The position numbers and the translations under genes were made by a program. The notes below the pieces were generated by a model. It was given only the letters and a program-made list of their open reading frames with translations, did no database searches and was not told the DNA's origin. Shown here piece by piece: positions 1 through 6,330 of a stretch of 7,954 nt of DNA (position 1 is the stretch's first letter; every line of letters starts with the position of its first letter). The DNA comes from Acetobacteraceae bacterium (GTDB taxonomy: Bacteria > Pseudomonadota > Alphaproteobacteria > Acetobacterales > Acetobacteraceae), in contig DAICYU010000166.1 of NCBI GenBank assembly GCA_027311485.1, positions 1 to 7,954 of the forward strand, read 5' to 3'.

Positions 1-892
1 GGATGTCGGACGTCTCGGCATAGGGCGGGCGGTTCATCCCGCCCTGCACGATCACGCGGCAGCCTGGGGTCCGTGCGGTCAGGCCAAGCAGGCGGGCTTG
101 CATCGCTTCGCCGTCGGCGGTGGCGTTGACCCGCAGGTCGATCTCACACCCTGCCTCGGGGGCGATCACGTTCGGGCGTGAGCCACCCCAGATCGGCGCG
201 ACGTTCAATGTGATGCCGCGGTCCAGGTCCACCATGCGGTGCAGGTCGATAATCTGGTGCGACAGCTCGACAATGGCCGAGGCACCGTCCTCGAACGCGC
301 CGCCGGCATGGGAGCCTTTGCCCTCGACCCGCATGACGAAGCGGCCGACGCCCTTGCGGGCGGTGACGCAGGCGCCGCCTGCCCCGGCGGGTTCCGGGAT
401 CAGCACGCATGCGGCCTGGGCCGCTTCCCGCTCGATCAGCCAGCGGCTGGTGGGGCTGCCGACTTCCTCATCCGGGGTCAGCAGCAGCACGATCGGACGG
501 TTCGTCCCGACACCCTGCCGCAGGATGGCGCGAACGGCATGGAAGGCCAGGAAACTGCCCGCCTTCATGTCATAGATGCCGGGACCATGCGCCCTATCCC
601 CGTTGACGCGATAGGGCATCGAATCGAGCGTGCCGTGCGACCAGACGGTGTCCAGATGGCCGGCGACAACGACCGGCTTGCCGGAACCCGGGGTGCGGGC
701 GATCAGGTTGTCGCCGAAACCGTCGCGGCCGGGAATGCGGGTGATGGCGGCGCCGGCGTCGGTCAGGTCCGCCTCGGCCACATCCAACAGGCGGTTGACC
801 GCGGCCGGGTCGGTCGTCGGCGTTTCCATCCGCACCCAGGCTGACAATTCAGCCAACAGATCCTCGGATCGTCCTGTCTGGGTCGCGGGCAT
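1..892 (-). CDS. M20-family metallopeptidase, glutamate carboxypeptidase (CPG2)-like, partial
   Basis: Read from the reverse complement, this is the first 297 codons of a zinc-dependent M20 carboxypeptidase; the C-terminus lies off the left edge. The family hydrolyses a C-terminal or N-acyl amino acid bond (CPG2 type releases glutamate) using a two-zinc centre. Visible motifs are GHLDTVW (metal His79, catalytic-pair Asp81), GPGIYDMKAG (bridging Asp108), TPDEEVGSPTS (catalytic Glu142, metal Glu143), the EPAG segment with Glu167, and GKGSHAGG with His195 at the start of the inserted dimerisation domain. The last metal His would be in the missing part; family members are usually about 370-415 residues. 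Two adjacent ATGs exist (895 and 892). The GAGAGG ribosome site sits 2 nt from the first and 5 nt from the second, so 892 is preferred. The gene diverges from the MaoC gene. The family is clear; exact substrate (folate, peptide, N-acyl amino acid) is not. Confidence 0.9.
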   Translation of the reverse strand, partial: MPATQTGRSEDLLAELSAWVRMETPTTDPAAVNRLLDVAEADLTDAGAAITRIPGRDGFGDNLIARTPGSGKPVVVAGHLDTVWSHGTLDSMPYRVNGDRAHGPGIYDMKAGSFLAFHAVRAILRQGVGTNRPIVLLLTPDEEVGSPTSRWLIEREAAQAACVLIPEPAGAGGACVTARKGVGRFVMRVEGKGSHAGGAFEDGASAIVELSHQIIDLHRMVDLDRGITLNVAPIWGGSRPNVIAPEAGCEIDLRVNATADGEAMQARLLGLTARTPGCRVIVQGGMNRPPYAETSDI

Positions 893-913
893 CATCACCT
901 CTCATTGCCAGGT

Positions 914-923
914 CAAACGTTTG
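914..923. promoter_or_regulatory. 10-bp perfect palindrome, possible LacI-family operator
   Basis: CAAACGTTTG is a perfect palindrome in the 101-base gap between the divergent M20 and MaoC genes. The central AAACGTTT with a CG dyad is characteristic of LacI/GalR-family operators, and the 10-mer equals the core of the published E. coli PurR site. The match weakens outside the core (T/T at the next flanking pair). A second, smaller inverted repeat, CCACC-GCCG-GGTGG, lies at 944-957. I could not assign convincing -35/-10 boxes for either gene. No regulator gene is present in the window, so regulation is inference only. Confidence 0.3.
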
Positions 924-993
924 TGCGCGTTCGGCGGATTGTCCCACCGCCGGGTGGTCGCCAAAACCCTATGCGTATTGGGGGCAGCGCACC

Positions 994-1491
994 ATGATGG
1001 GCGGTGTCGGGACCAGCCAATCGGGGACCAGCGGAATGGGGACCAGCAGAATTGGAACCAGCGAATCCGGGACTCGCGGATTCGCCATCGAGGACCTGCA
1101 TGTCGGCCAGACCGCCACATTGTCCAAGACCATCACCGAGGCGGATATCCTGGCCTACGCGGCCGTAAGCCTGGACACCAACCCGGTGCATCTGGACGAA
1201 CAGGCGGCGCGGGAGACGGGATTCGACGGGCGGATCGCCCATGGAATGCTGTCGGCCGGGCTGATCTCGGCCCTGCTGGGAACGCATCTGCCGGGACCGG
1301 GCACCATCTATCTGCGCCAGTCGCTGAATTTCCGCGCGCCGGTGCGGATCGGGGAGACGGTAAAGGCGGTCGTTGAAATTACCGATTTGAAGCCGGCGTC
1401 GAAACGCGCCACCCTGCGGACGAAGTGCATGGTGGAGGATGATGTGGTGATTGACGGCGAAGCCTGTGTCCTGGTGCCCTCGCGCGGCTGA
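994..1491 (+). CDS. MaoC-type enoyl-CoA hydratase/dehydratase with N-terminal pentapeptide repeat
   Basis: A 165-residue single hotdog-fold hydratase of the MaoC/PhaJ group, which adds water to or removes it from acyl-CoA thioesters in the cytosol, usually with R stereochemistry. The hydratase-2 motif runs from about residue 55 to 84 as SLDTNPVHLD...IAHG, with catalytic Asp61, His66 and the later His83. Residues 6-30 are five degenerate copies of a GTSxx pentapeptide encoded by a 15-bp tandem repeat; the recognisable domain starts near Phe30. No in-frame ATG, GTG or TTG lies between the repeat and the domain, so at least part of the repeat must be translated. ATG 994 or 997 is likely, with a G5 run at 980-984 as a weak ribosome site; ATG 1036 inside the repeat is a poorer alternative. 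The stop overlaps the ribF start (TGATG), implying translational coupling. MaoC genes beside ribF are, from memory, known in alphaproteobacteria. Substrate unknown. Confidence 0.87.
   Translation: MMGGVGTSQSGTSGMGTSRIGTSESGTRGFAIEDLHVGQTATLSKTITEADILAYAAVSLDTNPVHLDEQAARETGFDGRIAHGMLSAGLISALLGTHLPGPGTIYLRQSLNFRAPVRIGETVKAVVEITDLKPASKRATLRTKCMVEDDVVIDGEACVLVPSRG
1009..1083 (+). repeat. 15-bp tandem repeat, five copies, inside MaoC coding region
   Basis: Five consecutive 15-base units start at 1009, 1024, 1039, 1054 and 1069. The consensus is about GGGACCAGCGGAATS. The first three units share GGGACCAGC exactly; unit 4 has one change in that block (GGAACCAGC) and unit 5 is the most diverged. The unit length is a multiple of three, so copy-number changes would keep the reading frame. 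Translation gives GTSQS, GTSGM, GTSRI, GTSES and GTRGF. Confidence 0.9.
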
Positions 1492-2411
1492 TGCGGATAC
1501 TCCATGACTGGCGTGATGTGCCGGCGGATGCCCGCGGCGCCACCGTTGCGCTTGGCAATTTCGACGGCGTGCACCTGGGGCATGCCAGCGTTATCCGCGC
1601 CGCCCATGCCGCGCGCCCGGATGCACCGCTCGCTGTCCTGACCTTCGAGCCACACCCGCGGGAGGTGTTCCGGCCGGACGACCCTCCGTTCCGGCTGACC
1701 CTGTCGGCCGAACGGGCGGACGCGCTGGCGGGCTTGGGGGTGGACCTGCTGTACGAACTGCCGTTCGACCGAACCTTCAGCCTGATGACCGCCGAGGATT
1801 TCGTCGGCCAGGTGTTGCATCATGGGTTTGGCGCGAAACATCTCGTGTCCGGCCAGGACTTTGCGTTCGGGCACCGCAGGGGCGGCAGCACCAGTTTCCT
1901 GGCTGGGCGGGCCGAGGTTCTGGGCATGGGGTTGACGCTGGTGCCGCCGGTGACCGATGCACAGGGACCATTGTCATCAACCCGGATCCGCCGCGCGTTG
2001 CAGGACGGCTATCCGGAACGGGCGACGGCGGAACTCGGCCGGCCCTGGGCGATTCGTGGTGCGGTGTCACATGGCGACAAGCGTGGCCGCACCATCGGGT
2101 TTCCGACCGCCAACGTGCCGCTGGGGCGGCATCTGGAACCGGCGCGCGGGGTGTATGCGGTGACGATCCGGCTGGCGGACGGGTCGATGCACAAGGGGGT
2201 GGCGAATATCGGACGTCGCCCCACGGTGAACGCCGGACCGGAAAGCCGGCTGGAGGTGAACCTGTTCGATTTTGCCGGCGACCTGTACGGGCAGGACATC
2301 ACCGTGGCGCTGCACGGCTATATCCGCGCCGAAGTGAAATTCTCCGGTCTCGACGCCCTGAAAGCCCAGATCGCCGCCGACGCGGCCGAGGCTCGGCGGC
2401 TGCTGGGATAA
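1491..2411 (+). CDS. ribF: Bifunctional riboflavin kinase / FAD synthetase RibF
   Basis: A 306-residue protein of normal length that phosphorylates riboflavin to FMN and then adenylates FMN to FAD. The N-terminal FMN adenylyltransferase domain has GNFDGVHLGH (22-31), TFEPHP (51-56) and SSTRIR (162-167), the HIGH-like and ISSTxIR nucleotidyltransferase motifs. The C-terminal riboflavin kinase domain has GDKRGRTIGFPTAN (195-208), GVYAV (220-224), GVANIGRRPT (236-245) and LEVNLFDFAGDLYG (254-267), with Glu255 as the likely catalytic base. Its ATG shares one base with the stop of the upstream MaoC gene and it has no strong ribosome site of its own, so coupled translation is likely. There is no FMN riboswitch-like region upstream. 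In E. coli ribF precedes ileS and lspA; here a convergent aminotransferase follows instead. Confidence 0.97.
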   Translation: MRILHDWRDVPADARGATVALGNFDGVHLGHASVIRAAHAARPDAPLAVLTFEPHPREVFRPDDPPFRLTLSAERADALAGLGVDLLYELPFDRTFSLMTAEDFVGQVLHHGFGAKHLVSGQDFAFGHRRGGSTSFLAGRAEVLGMGLTLVPPVTDAQGPLSSTRIRRALQDGYPERATAELGRPWAIRGAVSHGDKRGRTIGFPTANVPLGRHLEPARGVYAVTIRLADGSMHKGVANIGRRPTVNAGPESRLEVNLFDFAGDLYGQDITVALHGYIRAEVKFSGLDALKAQIAADAAEARRLLG

Positions 2412-2428
2412 GGCATACGGCGCGGCGG

Positions 2429-2490
2429 GCGGCTTGCCCATCCGCCGAACCGTCCCGCCCAGACGCCTATCGCCCAAACGGCCACCGCCC
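2429..2490 (-). repeat. Degenerate 15-bp tandem repeat between convergent genes
   Basis: Between the ribF stop and the aminotransferase stop, the minus strand carries units that begin GGGC: 15-base units at 2490-2476 and 2475-2461 (11 of 15 identical), a 14-base unit at 2460-2447, a 7-base GGCGGAT, and a further GGGCAAGCCG starting at 2439. The left boundary is approximate. Apart from this repeat the gap of about 95 bases contains nothing I can name; no convincing U-tract terminator is seen. Confidence 0.6.
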
Positions 2491-2506
2491 AACTGTCAGC
2501 CAGCGG

Positions 2507-3679
2507 CTATTTCAGCAGGCGAAGCCGCTCCGGGATCTCGGCGATGGCGTCCAGTTCGGCATTGGCGAAGGCCAGCCGCAAATGCCGGTCCTGCCCCGGC
2601 CCGAAGAACGGTCCGGGCAGCGACAGCAGGCCACACTGGGTCGCCAGCGCTTCCCCGGTCGCCATCGCGTCCCGCTTGCCTTCGGGAATCCGGACATAGG
2701 CGAAGTATGTGCCGAGCGCGTCGATGCGCCAGTCGTTGAGTTGCCCGACACCGGCGCGGAACATGCGGGCGCGATCGGCAATGATCTCCCGGTTGGCCGC
2801 CTTCCAGTCGTCCAGGTGGTCGATGCCCCAGGCGAGCCCGGGCAGCGGACCGCGCGGCGGGCAGATCTGCATGGTGTCGAGCACCTTGTTCAACTCGGCC
2901 CGGACGCGGGGACCGCATACCATTGCGCCGACCCGGTGTCCTGCCACGCAGTACGCCTTGGAGAACGAGTACAGCTGCACCATCCCGTCCTTCCACGCCG
3001 GGTCCTGGAACAGGGCGTGCGGCGGCAGCGCCGAGCGGGGCAGGAAGTCGCGATATGATTCGTCCATGATCAGCCAGATGCCGCGGGCGCGGCAGAGTGC
3101 GGCGAAGCGGGCGATCACGTCAGGCGGATAGACCGCGCCGGTGGGGTTGTTCGGGCTGATCAGCACCACCGCGCGGGTGCGTGGCGTCATCAGCGCGGCG
3201 GCCCGGTCCGGATCGGGGACAAACCCGTCCTCGGGGCGGCACGGCAGCGGCAGCGCCTCCAGCCCCTGCATGGTCAGGGCCATGGCATTGTTGAAATACC
3301 AAGGCACCGGCAGCATCACCTGGTCGCCGGTGCCGCACAGCACGGTCATTGCCATGGCGAAGGCCAGATTGGCGCCGGCGGTGATCGCGACGTCGGCGGC
3401 GTCCACATCGGCGTCGTAAATGCGGTTGATCTCGGCCGCCAGGGTGGCGCGCAGGACCTCATCGCCGTCGATCGTCCCATATCGCGCCTGAATGGCCGAG
3501 GCAGCGCCTTCAGCCAGGCGCGCCGCAAGGTCGGGATGCGTCGGATACCCCGGCACCGCCTGCGTCAGGTCGATCGTCGGGCCGGCGCGCCCGTCATAGC
3601 GCGTGGCCCAGGCCTTCGCGGTGGGGATCGGGGCGGCAAACGTGTCGCGGATGCGCGAGGAAAGAACGGGAAGCGTCAT
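2507..3679 (-). CDS. PLP-dependent aminotransferase, class I/II (AspC-like fold)
   Basis: A 390-residue fold-type I aminotransferase, cytosolic, moving an amino group between an amino acid and a 2-oxo acid through pyridoxal phosphate. Landmarks occur in the expected order and spacing: the aromatic PWYFNN segment near 126-131, SPNNPTG with cofactor-binding Asn178, DESYRDF with Asp206 and Tyr209, SFSKAY with Schiff-base Lys241, GHRVG with phosphate-binding Arg248, and HLRLAFAN with substrate-carboxylate Arg368. All key residues are present. The amino-donor specificity cannot be read. The start at 3679 gives the usual family length, but it lacks a good ribosome site; the frame stays open upstream to an ATG at 3826, which would add 49 residues translated through a repeat. 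It is convergent with ribF and divergent from the alpha/beta hydrolase gene. Confidence 0.92.
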   Translation of the reverse strand: MTLPVLSSRIRDTFAAPIPTAKAWATRYDGRAGPTIDLTQAVPGYPTHPDLAARLAEGAASAIQARYGTIDGDEVLRATLAAEINRIYDADVDAADVAITAGANLAFAMAMTVLCGTGDQVMLPVPWYFNNAMALTMQGLEALPLPCRPEDGFVPDPDRAAALMTPRTRAVVLISPNNPTGAVYPPDVIARFAALCRARGIWLIMDESYRDFLPRSALPPHALFQDPAWKDGMVQLYSFSKAYCVAGHRVGAMVCGPRVRAELNKVLDTMQICPPRGPLPGLAWGIDHLDDWKAANREIIADRARMFRAGVGQLNDWRIDALGTYFAYVRIPEGKRDAMATGEALATQCGLLSLPGPFFGPGQDRHLRLAFANAELDAIAEIPERLRLLK

Positions 3680-3701
3680 GGGCGCATTTTGCTGGGTTAT
3701 T

Positions 3702-3746
3702 GCCCCACCGTGAAGACCCACTGTGAAGCCCCCGCAGTGAAGCCCC
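3702..3746 (-). repeat. 13-14-bp tandem repeat in aminotransferase leader
   Basis: On the minus strand, three units share a CTTCAC core after a G run: GGGGCTTCACTGC (3746-3734), GGGGGCTTCACAGT (3733-3720) and GGGTCTTCACGGT (3719-3707), followed by a partial GGGGC (3706-3702). Unit lengths are 13, 14 and 13. The array starts about 23 bases upstream of the aminotransferase ATG at 3679, within the 149-base divergent gap, so it probably lies in the leader or promoter region of that gene. Confidence 0.75.
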
Positions 3747-3816
3747 AACAACGGGCCTGCCGTCACCACGCCGCTTGCGCCGGTTCCCCGGCCGGCGCAG
3801 CGTGGCGCCCAATCGC

Positions 3817-3822
3817 AGGAGG
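3817..3822 (+). promoter_or_regulatory. Strong ribosome binding site that fixes the hydrolase start
   Basis: A perfect AGGAGG ends 6 bases before ATG 3829. It selects this codon over the upstream in-frame ATG at 3775, which has no such site and would add 18 residues of no recognisable homology. It is the best Shine-Dalgarno sequence in the window. Confidence 0.85.
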
Positions 3823-3828
3823 TCATTC

Positions 3829-4578
3829 ATGCCCGTGCTGCAACGCCCCGATGGTGAAATCCATTACGAAGTCCATGGCGAGGGCTTCCCTGTCCTGCTG
3901 TTTGCCCCGGGCGGCCTCCGCTCCCGCATGGAGATGTGGCACGCGCCGGAGGGTGGCCCTGCCCGCCCCTGGGTCGATTGGACACGGGCCCTGCCGGAGG
4001 CCGGCTTCACCGCCATTGCCCTGGATCAGCGCAACGCCGGCCAGTCCCGCGCGGCGATCGAGGCGCACCACGGCTGGCACACCTATGCCGAGGACCATCT
4101 GGCACTGATGGACCACCTGGGATTTGCGCGCTTCCACACGCTGGGCGCCTGCATTGGCGGGAGTTTTTGCCTGAAGATCGCGGAGATGGCGCCACAGCGG
4201 GTCACCGCCGCGGTGCTGCAGAACCCGATCGGATTGCATCCCGATCATCCAAGGTATTTCCCGGACAGCCACGCCGAATGGACCCGGGACCAACTGGCTG
4301 CACGGCCGGAGCTGGATGCCGACGCCATTGCCGCCTTCGGCCGCAACATGTGGCAGGGCGACTTCGTGTTCTGCGTCGATCGCGGCTTTGCCCGCGCCTG
4401 CCCGGTGCCGACGTTCTTGCTGCCGGGCAGCGACATCGCGCACCCGGCGGCAACCAGCGCAGAACTCGCCGTCCTGCTGCCCGGGGTCGACGTCATGACC
4501 GACTGGCGCGGTCCGGAATACCTGGGCCAGCAGGAAGCCCGGGTGCTCAATTTCCTGAAAGCCTCCACGCCGCTTTGA
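3829..4578 (+). CDS. Alpha/beta-hydrolase fold protein with Cys nucleophile
   Basis: A 249-residue single-domain alpha/beta hydrolase with no signal peptide. Landmarks: LLFAPGGLRS (23-32) as the oxyanion-hole loop, LDQRNAGQS (65-73) after strand 4, and the nucleophile elbow LGACIGGS (105-112) with Cys108 (TGC at 4150) where most members have Ser. A probable acid and histidine lie close together in LPGSDIAHP (Asp202, His205). There is no His in the last 44 residues, so the usual late GH catalytic histidine is absent and His205 is the only candidate nearby. Cysteine nucleophiles are known in this fold, for example dienelactone hydrolase, so activity as an esterase, lactonase or thioesterase is plausible but unproven. 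It is the first gene of a plus-strand cluster with the CoA-transferase 54 bases downstream, which hints at a substrate related to acyl-CoA metabolism. Confidence 0.85.
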   Translation: MPVLQRPDGEIHYEVHGEGFPVLLFAPGGLRSRMEMWHAPEGGPARPWVDWTRALPEAGFTAIALDQRNAGQSRAAIEAHHGWHTYAEDHLALMDHLGFARFHTLGACIGGSFCLKIAEMAPQRVTAAVLQNPIGLHPDHPRYFPDSHAEWTRDQLAARPELDADAIAAFGRNMWQGDFVFCVDRGFARACPVPTFLLPGSDIAHPAATSAELAVLLPGVDVMTDWRGPEYLGQQEARVLNFLKASTPL

Positions 4579-4581
4579 CAC

Positions 4582-4596
4582 CGCCCGTCCGGGGCG
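4582..4596 (+). terminator. Short hairpin between hydrolase and CoA-transferase (weak)
   Basis: CGCCC (4582-4586) pairs with GGGCG (4592-4596) around a 5-base loop and is followed by CTTT. The stem is only 5 bp and the T run is short, so at most it is a partial terminator or RNA-stability element inside the operon. Such stems arise often by chance in GC-rich DNA. Confidence 0.15.
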
Positions 4597-4632
4597 CTTT
4601 CCTCCCGCCAGACAAACCGGAGGAAACGGCCT

Positions 4633-5808
4633 ATGCGCCCCATGGAAGGCATGCGCGTCGTGGCGCTGGAACACGCGGTTGCCGCGCCCCTATGCACGCG
4701 GCACCTCGCCGACCTCGGCGCCGACGTGATCAAGATCGAGCGGCCCGGCGAAGGCGACTTCGCCCGCGCCTACGACAACTACGTGAACGGCGTCTGCAGC
4801 CACTTCATCTGGCTGAACCGCAGCAAACGCAGCGTCACCCTCGACATCAAGCACCCGGACGCCCGCTCGGCCCTCGACAAACTCATCGCCGGCGCCGACG
4901 TGCTGATCCAGAACCTCGCGCCCGGCGCGGCGGCGCGCCTGGGCCTGACGCATGAGGCGCTGAAGCCGGCCAACCCGACGCTGGTCGTCTGCGATATTTC
5001 GGGCTACGGCGAGAGCGGGCCGTTCGTGCAGAAGAAGGCCTACGATCTGCTGATCCAGGCGGAATCGGGCCTGATCAGCGTCACCGGCTCGGAGGCGGAG
5101 CCGTCCCGCGTCGGCATTTCCATCGCCGATATTGCCACCGGCATGTATGCGGTGAACGGCATTCTGTCGGCGCTGCTGCGGCGGGCGCGAACCGGAGAAG
5201 GCGCGAATATCAAGGTAGCGATGCTGGACGCGCTGGGCGAGTGGATGACTTATCCGATGCTGCGCCATGCCTATGCAGGCTCCCCGCCGCCGCGGCTGCC
5301 CACCAGCCATCCTGCCATCGCACCCTACGGCGCGCACAGGACCAAGGACGGGCAGGTCATCCTGGGCCTGCAGAATGAACGGGAATGGGTGACGTTCTGC
5401 CAGAAGGTGCTGGGCGATCCGGCGATCCAGACCGATCCGCGCTTCGCCACGCAGCCGCAACGGCGCCAGAACCGGGAGGCGTTGACCGCTGTGATTGAAG
5501 CATTTTTCAGCGACAAGACATCCGAGGAGGTGGCCGCCCTGCTGGACCGGGCCGGCATCGCCAATGGCCGGCTGAATGAGCCGATCGACGTGTGGAACCA
5601 TGTCCAGTTCAGCGCCCGCGACAAATGGCGGGACATCCAGACCGAGGCCGGGCCGGTGCGCGCCCTGCTGCCGCCGGCACAGTTCACCGACCAGGAAGCG
5701 GCGATGGGCGACGTGCCGGCGGTCGGCCAGCATACCGATCAGGTGCTGACCGAAATCGGGTTTTCGCGCGACCGGATCGCCGCGATACGGCAGGCCGGTG
5801 CGATATGA
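4633..5808 (+). CDS. CaiB/BaiF family (class III) CoA-transferase
   Basis: A 391-residue protein of typical length for class III CoA-transferases, which move CoA between carboxylic acids through an aspartyl-CoA anhydride on an intertwined dimer. Landmarks: MRVVALEHAVAAP (7-19), HLADLGADVIKIERPGEGD (24-42), LNRSKRSVTLDIKHP (61-75), the catalytic KKAYDLLIQAESGL block with Asp138, GISIADIATGMYA (161-173) and the C-terminal GQHTDQVLTEIGF (365-377). A GGAGG ribosome site at 4619-4623 sits 9 bases before ATG 4633. The stop overlaps the following MaoC gene by ATGA, so the two are translationally coupled. Similar transferase-hydratase pairs handle C4-C5 dicarboxylic or branched acyl-CoAs, for example mesaconyl-CoA in Chloroflexus, but the substrate here cannot be told from sequence. 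Family certain, substrate unknown. Confidence 0.95.
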   Translation: MRPMEGMRVVALEHAVAAPLCTRHLADLGADVIKIERPGEGDFARAYDNYVNGVCSHFIWLNRSKRSVTLDIKHPDARSALDKLIAGADVLIQNLAPGAAARLGLTHEALKPANPTLVVCDISGYGESGPFVQKKAYDLLIQAESGLISVTGSEAEPSRVGISIADIATGMYAVNGILSALLRRARTGEGANIKVAMLDALGEWMTYPMLRHAYAGSPPPRLPTSHPAIAPYGAHRTKDGQVILGLQNEREWVTFCQKVLGDPAIQTDPRFATQPQRRQNREALTAVIEAFFSDKTSEEVAALLDRAGIANGRLNEPIDVWNHVQFSARDKWRDIQTEAGPVRALLPPAQFTDQEAAMGDVPAVGQHTDQVLTEIGFSRDRIAAIRQAGAI

Positions 5809-6317
5809 CGGACCCCGATCCCGCACGCATTGATCCCGCGGGCTTTGATCCCGCACGGCATCGCATGGTGCCGGAGCAGCGCTGGTTCGGCGATTTCCGG
5901 ATCGGGGAGCGGTTCCTGCTACCCAGCCGGACAATGACCGAGGCGGTGTTCCTGGCATTTCAGGCAGCCAGTGGCGACAATCATCCGGTGCATTACGACG
6001 TGGAGTTCTGCAAGGCGCACGGCTATCCGGGCCTGTTGGCGCACGGGCTGCAAACCCTGGTGCAGACCGCGCCGGGCGCCGGCCTGTTCCCCTTCATCAC
6101 CGAGGACGCACTGGTCGGGTTCATCGAGCAGTCCAGCCGGTTCCTCAAGCCCGTGTTCGCGGGCGACACGCTGTATCCGGCGCTGGAAATCGATGAGCTG
6201 TCGCCGAACCGGACCACCGGCGTCCTGGGCTTCAGGACCACCGTGCACAACCAGCGGCGGGAACTGGTGCTGGAAGGACGGCAGCGCTTTCTGCTGCGCC
6301 GGCGGCCGGCCGCCTGA
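5805..6317 (+). CDS. MaoC-type hydratase/dehydratase coupled to CoA-transferase
   Basis: A 170-residue hotdog-fold protein. The hydratase motif is AASGDNHPVHYD (54-65) followed by GYPGLLAHG (73-81), with catalytic Asp58, His63 and the downstream His80. His60 replaces the Asn of the classical GDxNPxH pattern, a variation I recall as common among MaoC dehydratases of dicarboxylic or branched acyl-CoAs. The start chosen is the ATG overlapping the CoA-transferase stop (ATGA); ATG 5865 (residue 21) is a possible alternative just after the repeat, but neither has a clear ribosome site, so coupling favours 5805. Residues 6-20 are three copies of a DPAxx pentapeptide from a 15-bp repeat. It probably hydrates or dehydrates the CoA ester made by the transferase. 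Sequence is clearly different from the MaoC protein at 994-1491. Confidence 0.9.
   Translation: MTDPDPARIDPAGFDPARHRMVPEQRWFGDFRIGERFLLPSRTMTEAVFLAFQAASGDNHPVHYDVEFCKAHGYPGLLAHGLQTLVQTAPGAGLFPFITEDALVGFIEQSSRFLKPVFAGDTLYPALEIDELSPNRTTGVLGFRTTVHNQRRELVLEGRQRFLLRRRPAA
5817..5861 (+). repeat. 15-bp tandem repeat, three copies, at MaoC N-terminus
   Basis: Three 15-base units begin GATCCCGC at 5817, 5832 and 5847, preceded by a partial GACCCC at 5811. They encode DPARI, DPAGF and DPARH. Unit 1 and unit 3 share GATCCCGCACG. On the opposite strand the units read with GGGATC, giving the same G-run phasing seen in the other arrays of the window. Confidence 0.85.
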
Positions 6318-6330
6318 GATGGTGCTTAGC

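Noticed and set aside
239..844. Plus-strand frame of 201 codons at the left edge
   Set aside because: It is antisense to the M20 peptidase, whose metal and catalytic motifs are all readable on the minus strand.
893..993. FMN riboswitch controlling the ribF transcript
   Set aside because: The leader before the maoC-ribF pair is only about 100 bases, and no conserved RFN-element blocks or multi-stem folding pattern were recognised.
3676..3687. Tiny minus-strand ORF (Met-Arg-Pro-stop) whose stop overlaps the aminotransferase ATG
   Set aside because: The ATGA overlap is neat, but a three-codon frame arises easily by chance and has no ribosome site.
3823..4674. Minus-strand frame of 283 codons opposite the alpha/beta hydrolase
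   Set aside because: It is a shadow of the plus-strand gene, which has a perfect ribosome site and a clear nucleophile-elbow motif.
4690..5958. Long minus-strand frame (422 codons) opposite the CoA-transferase
   Set aside because: It has no recognisable domain, while the opposite strand encodes a full class III CoA-transferase. Long antisense open frames are normal in GC-rich coding DNA.
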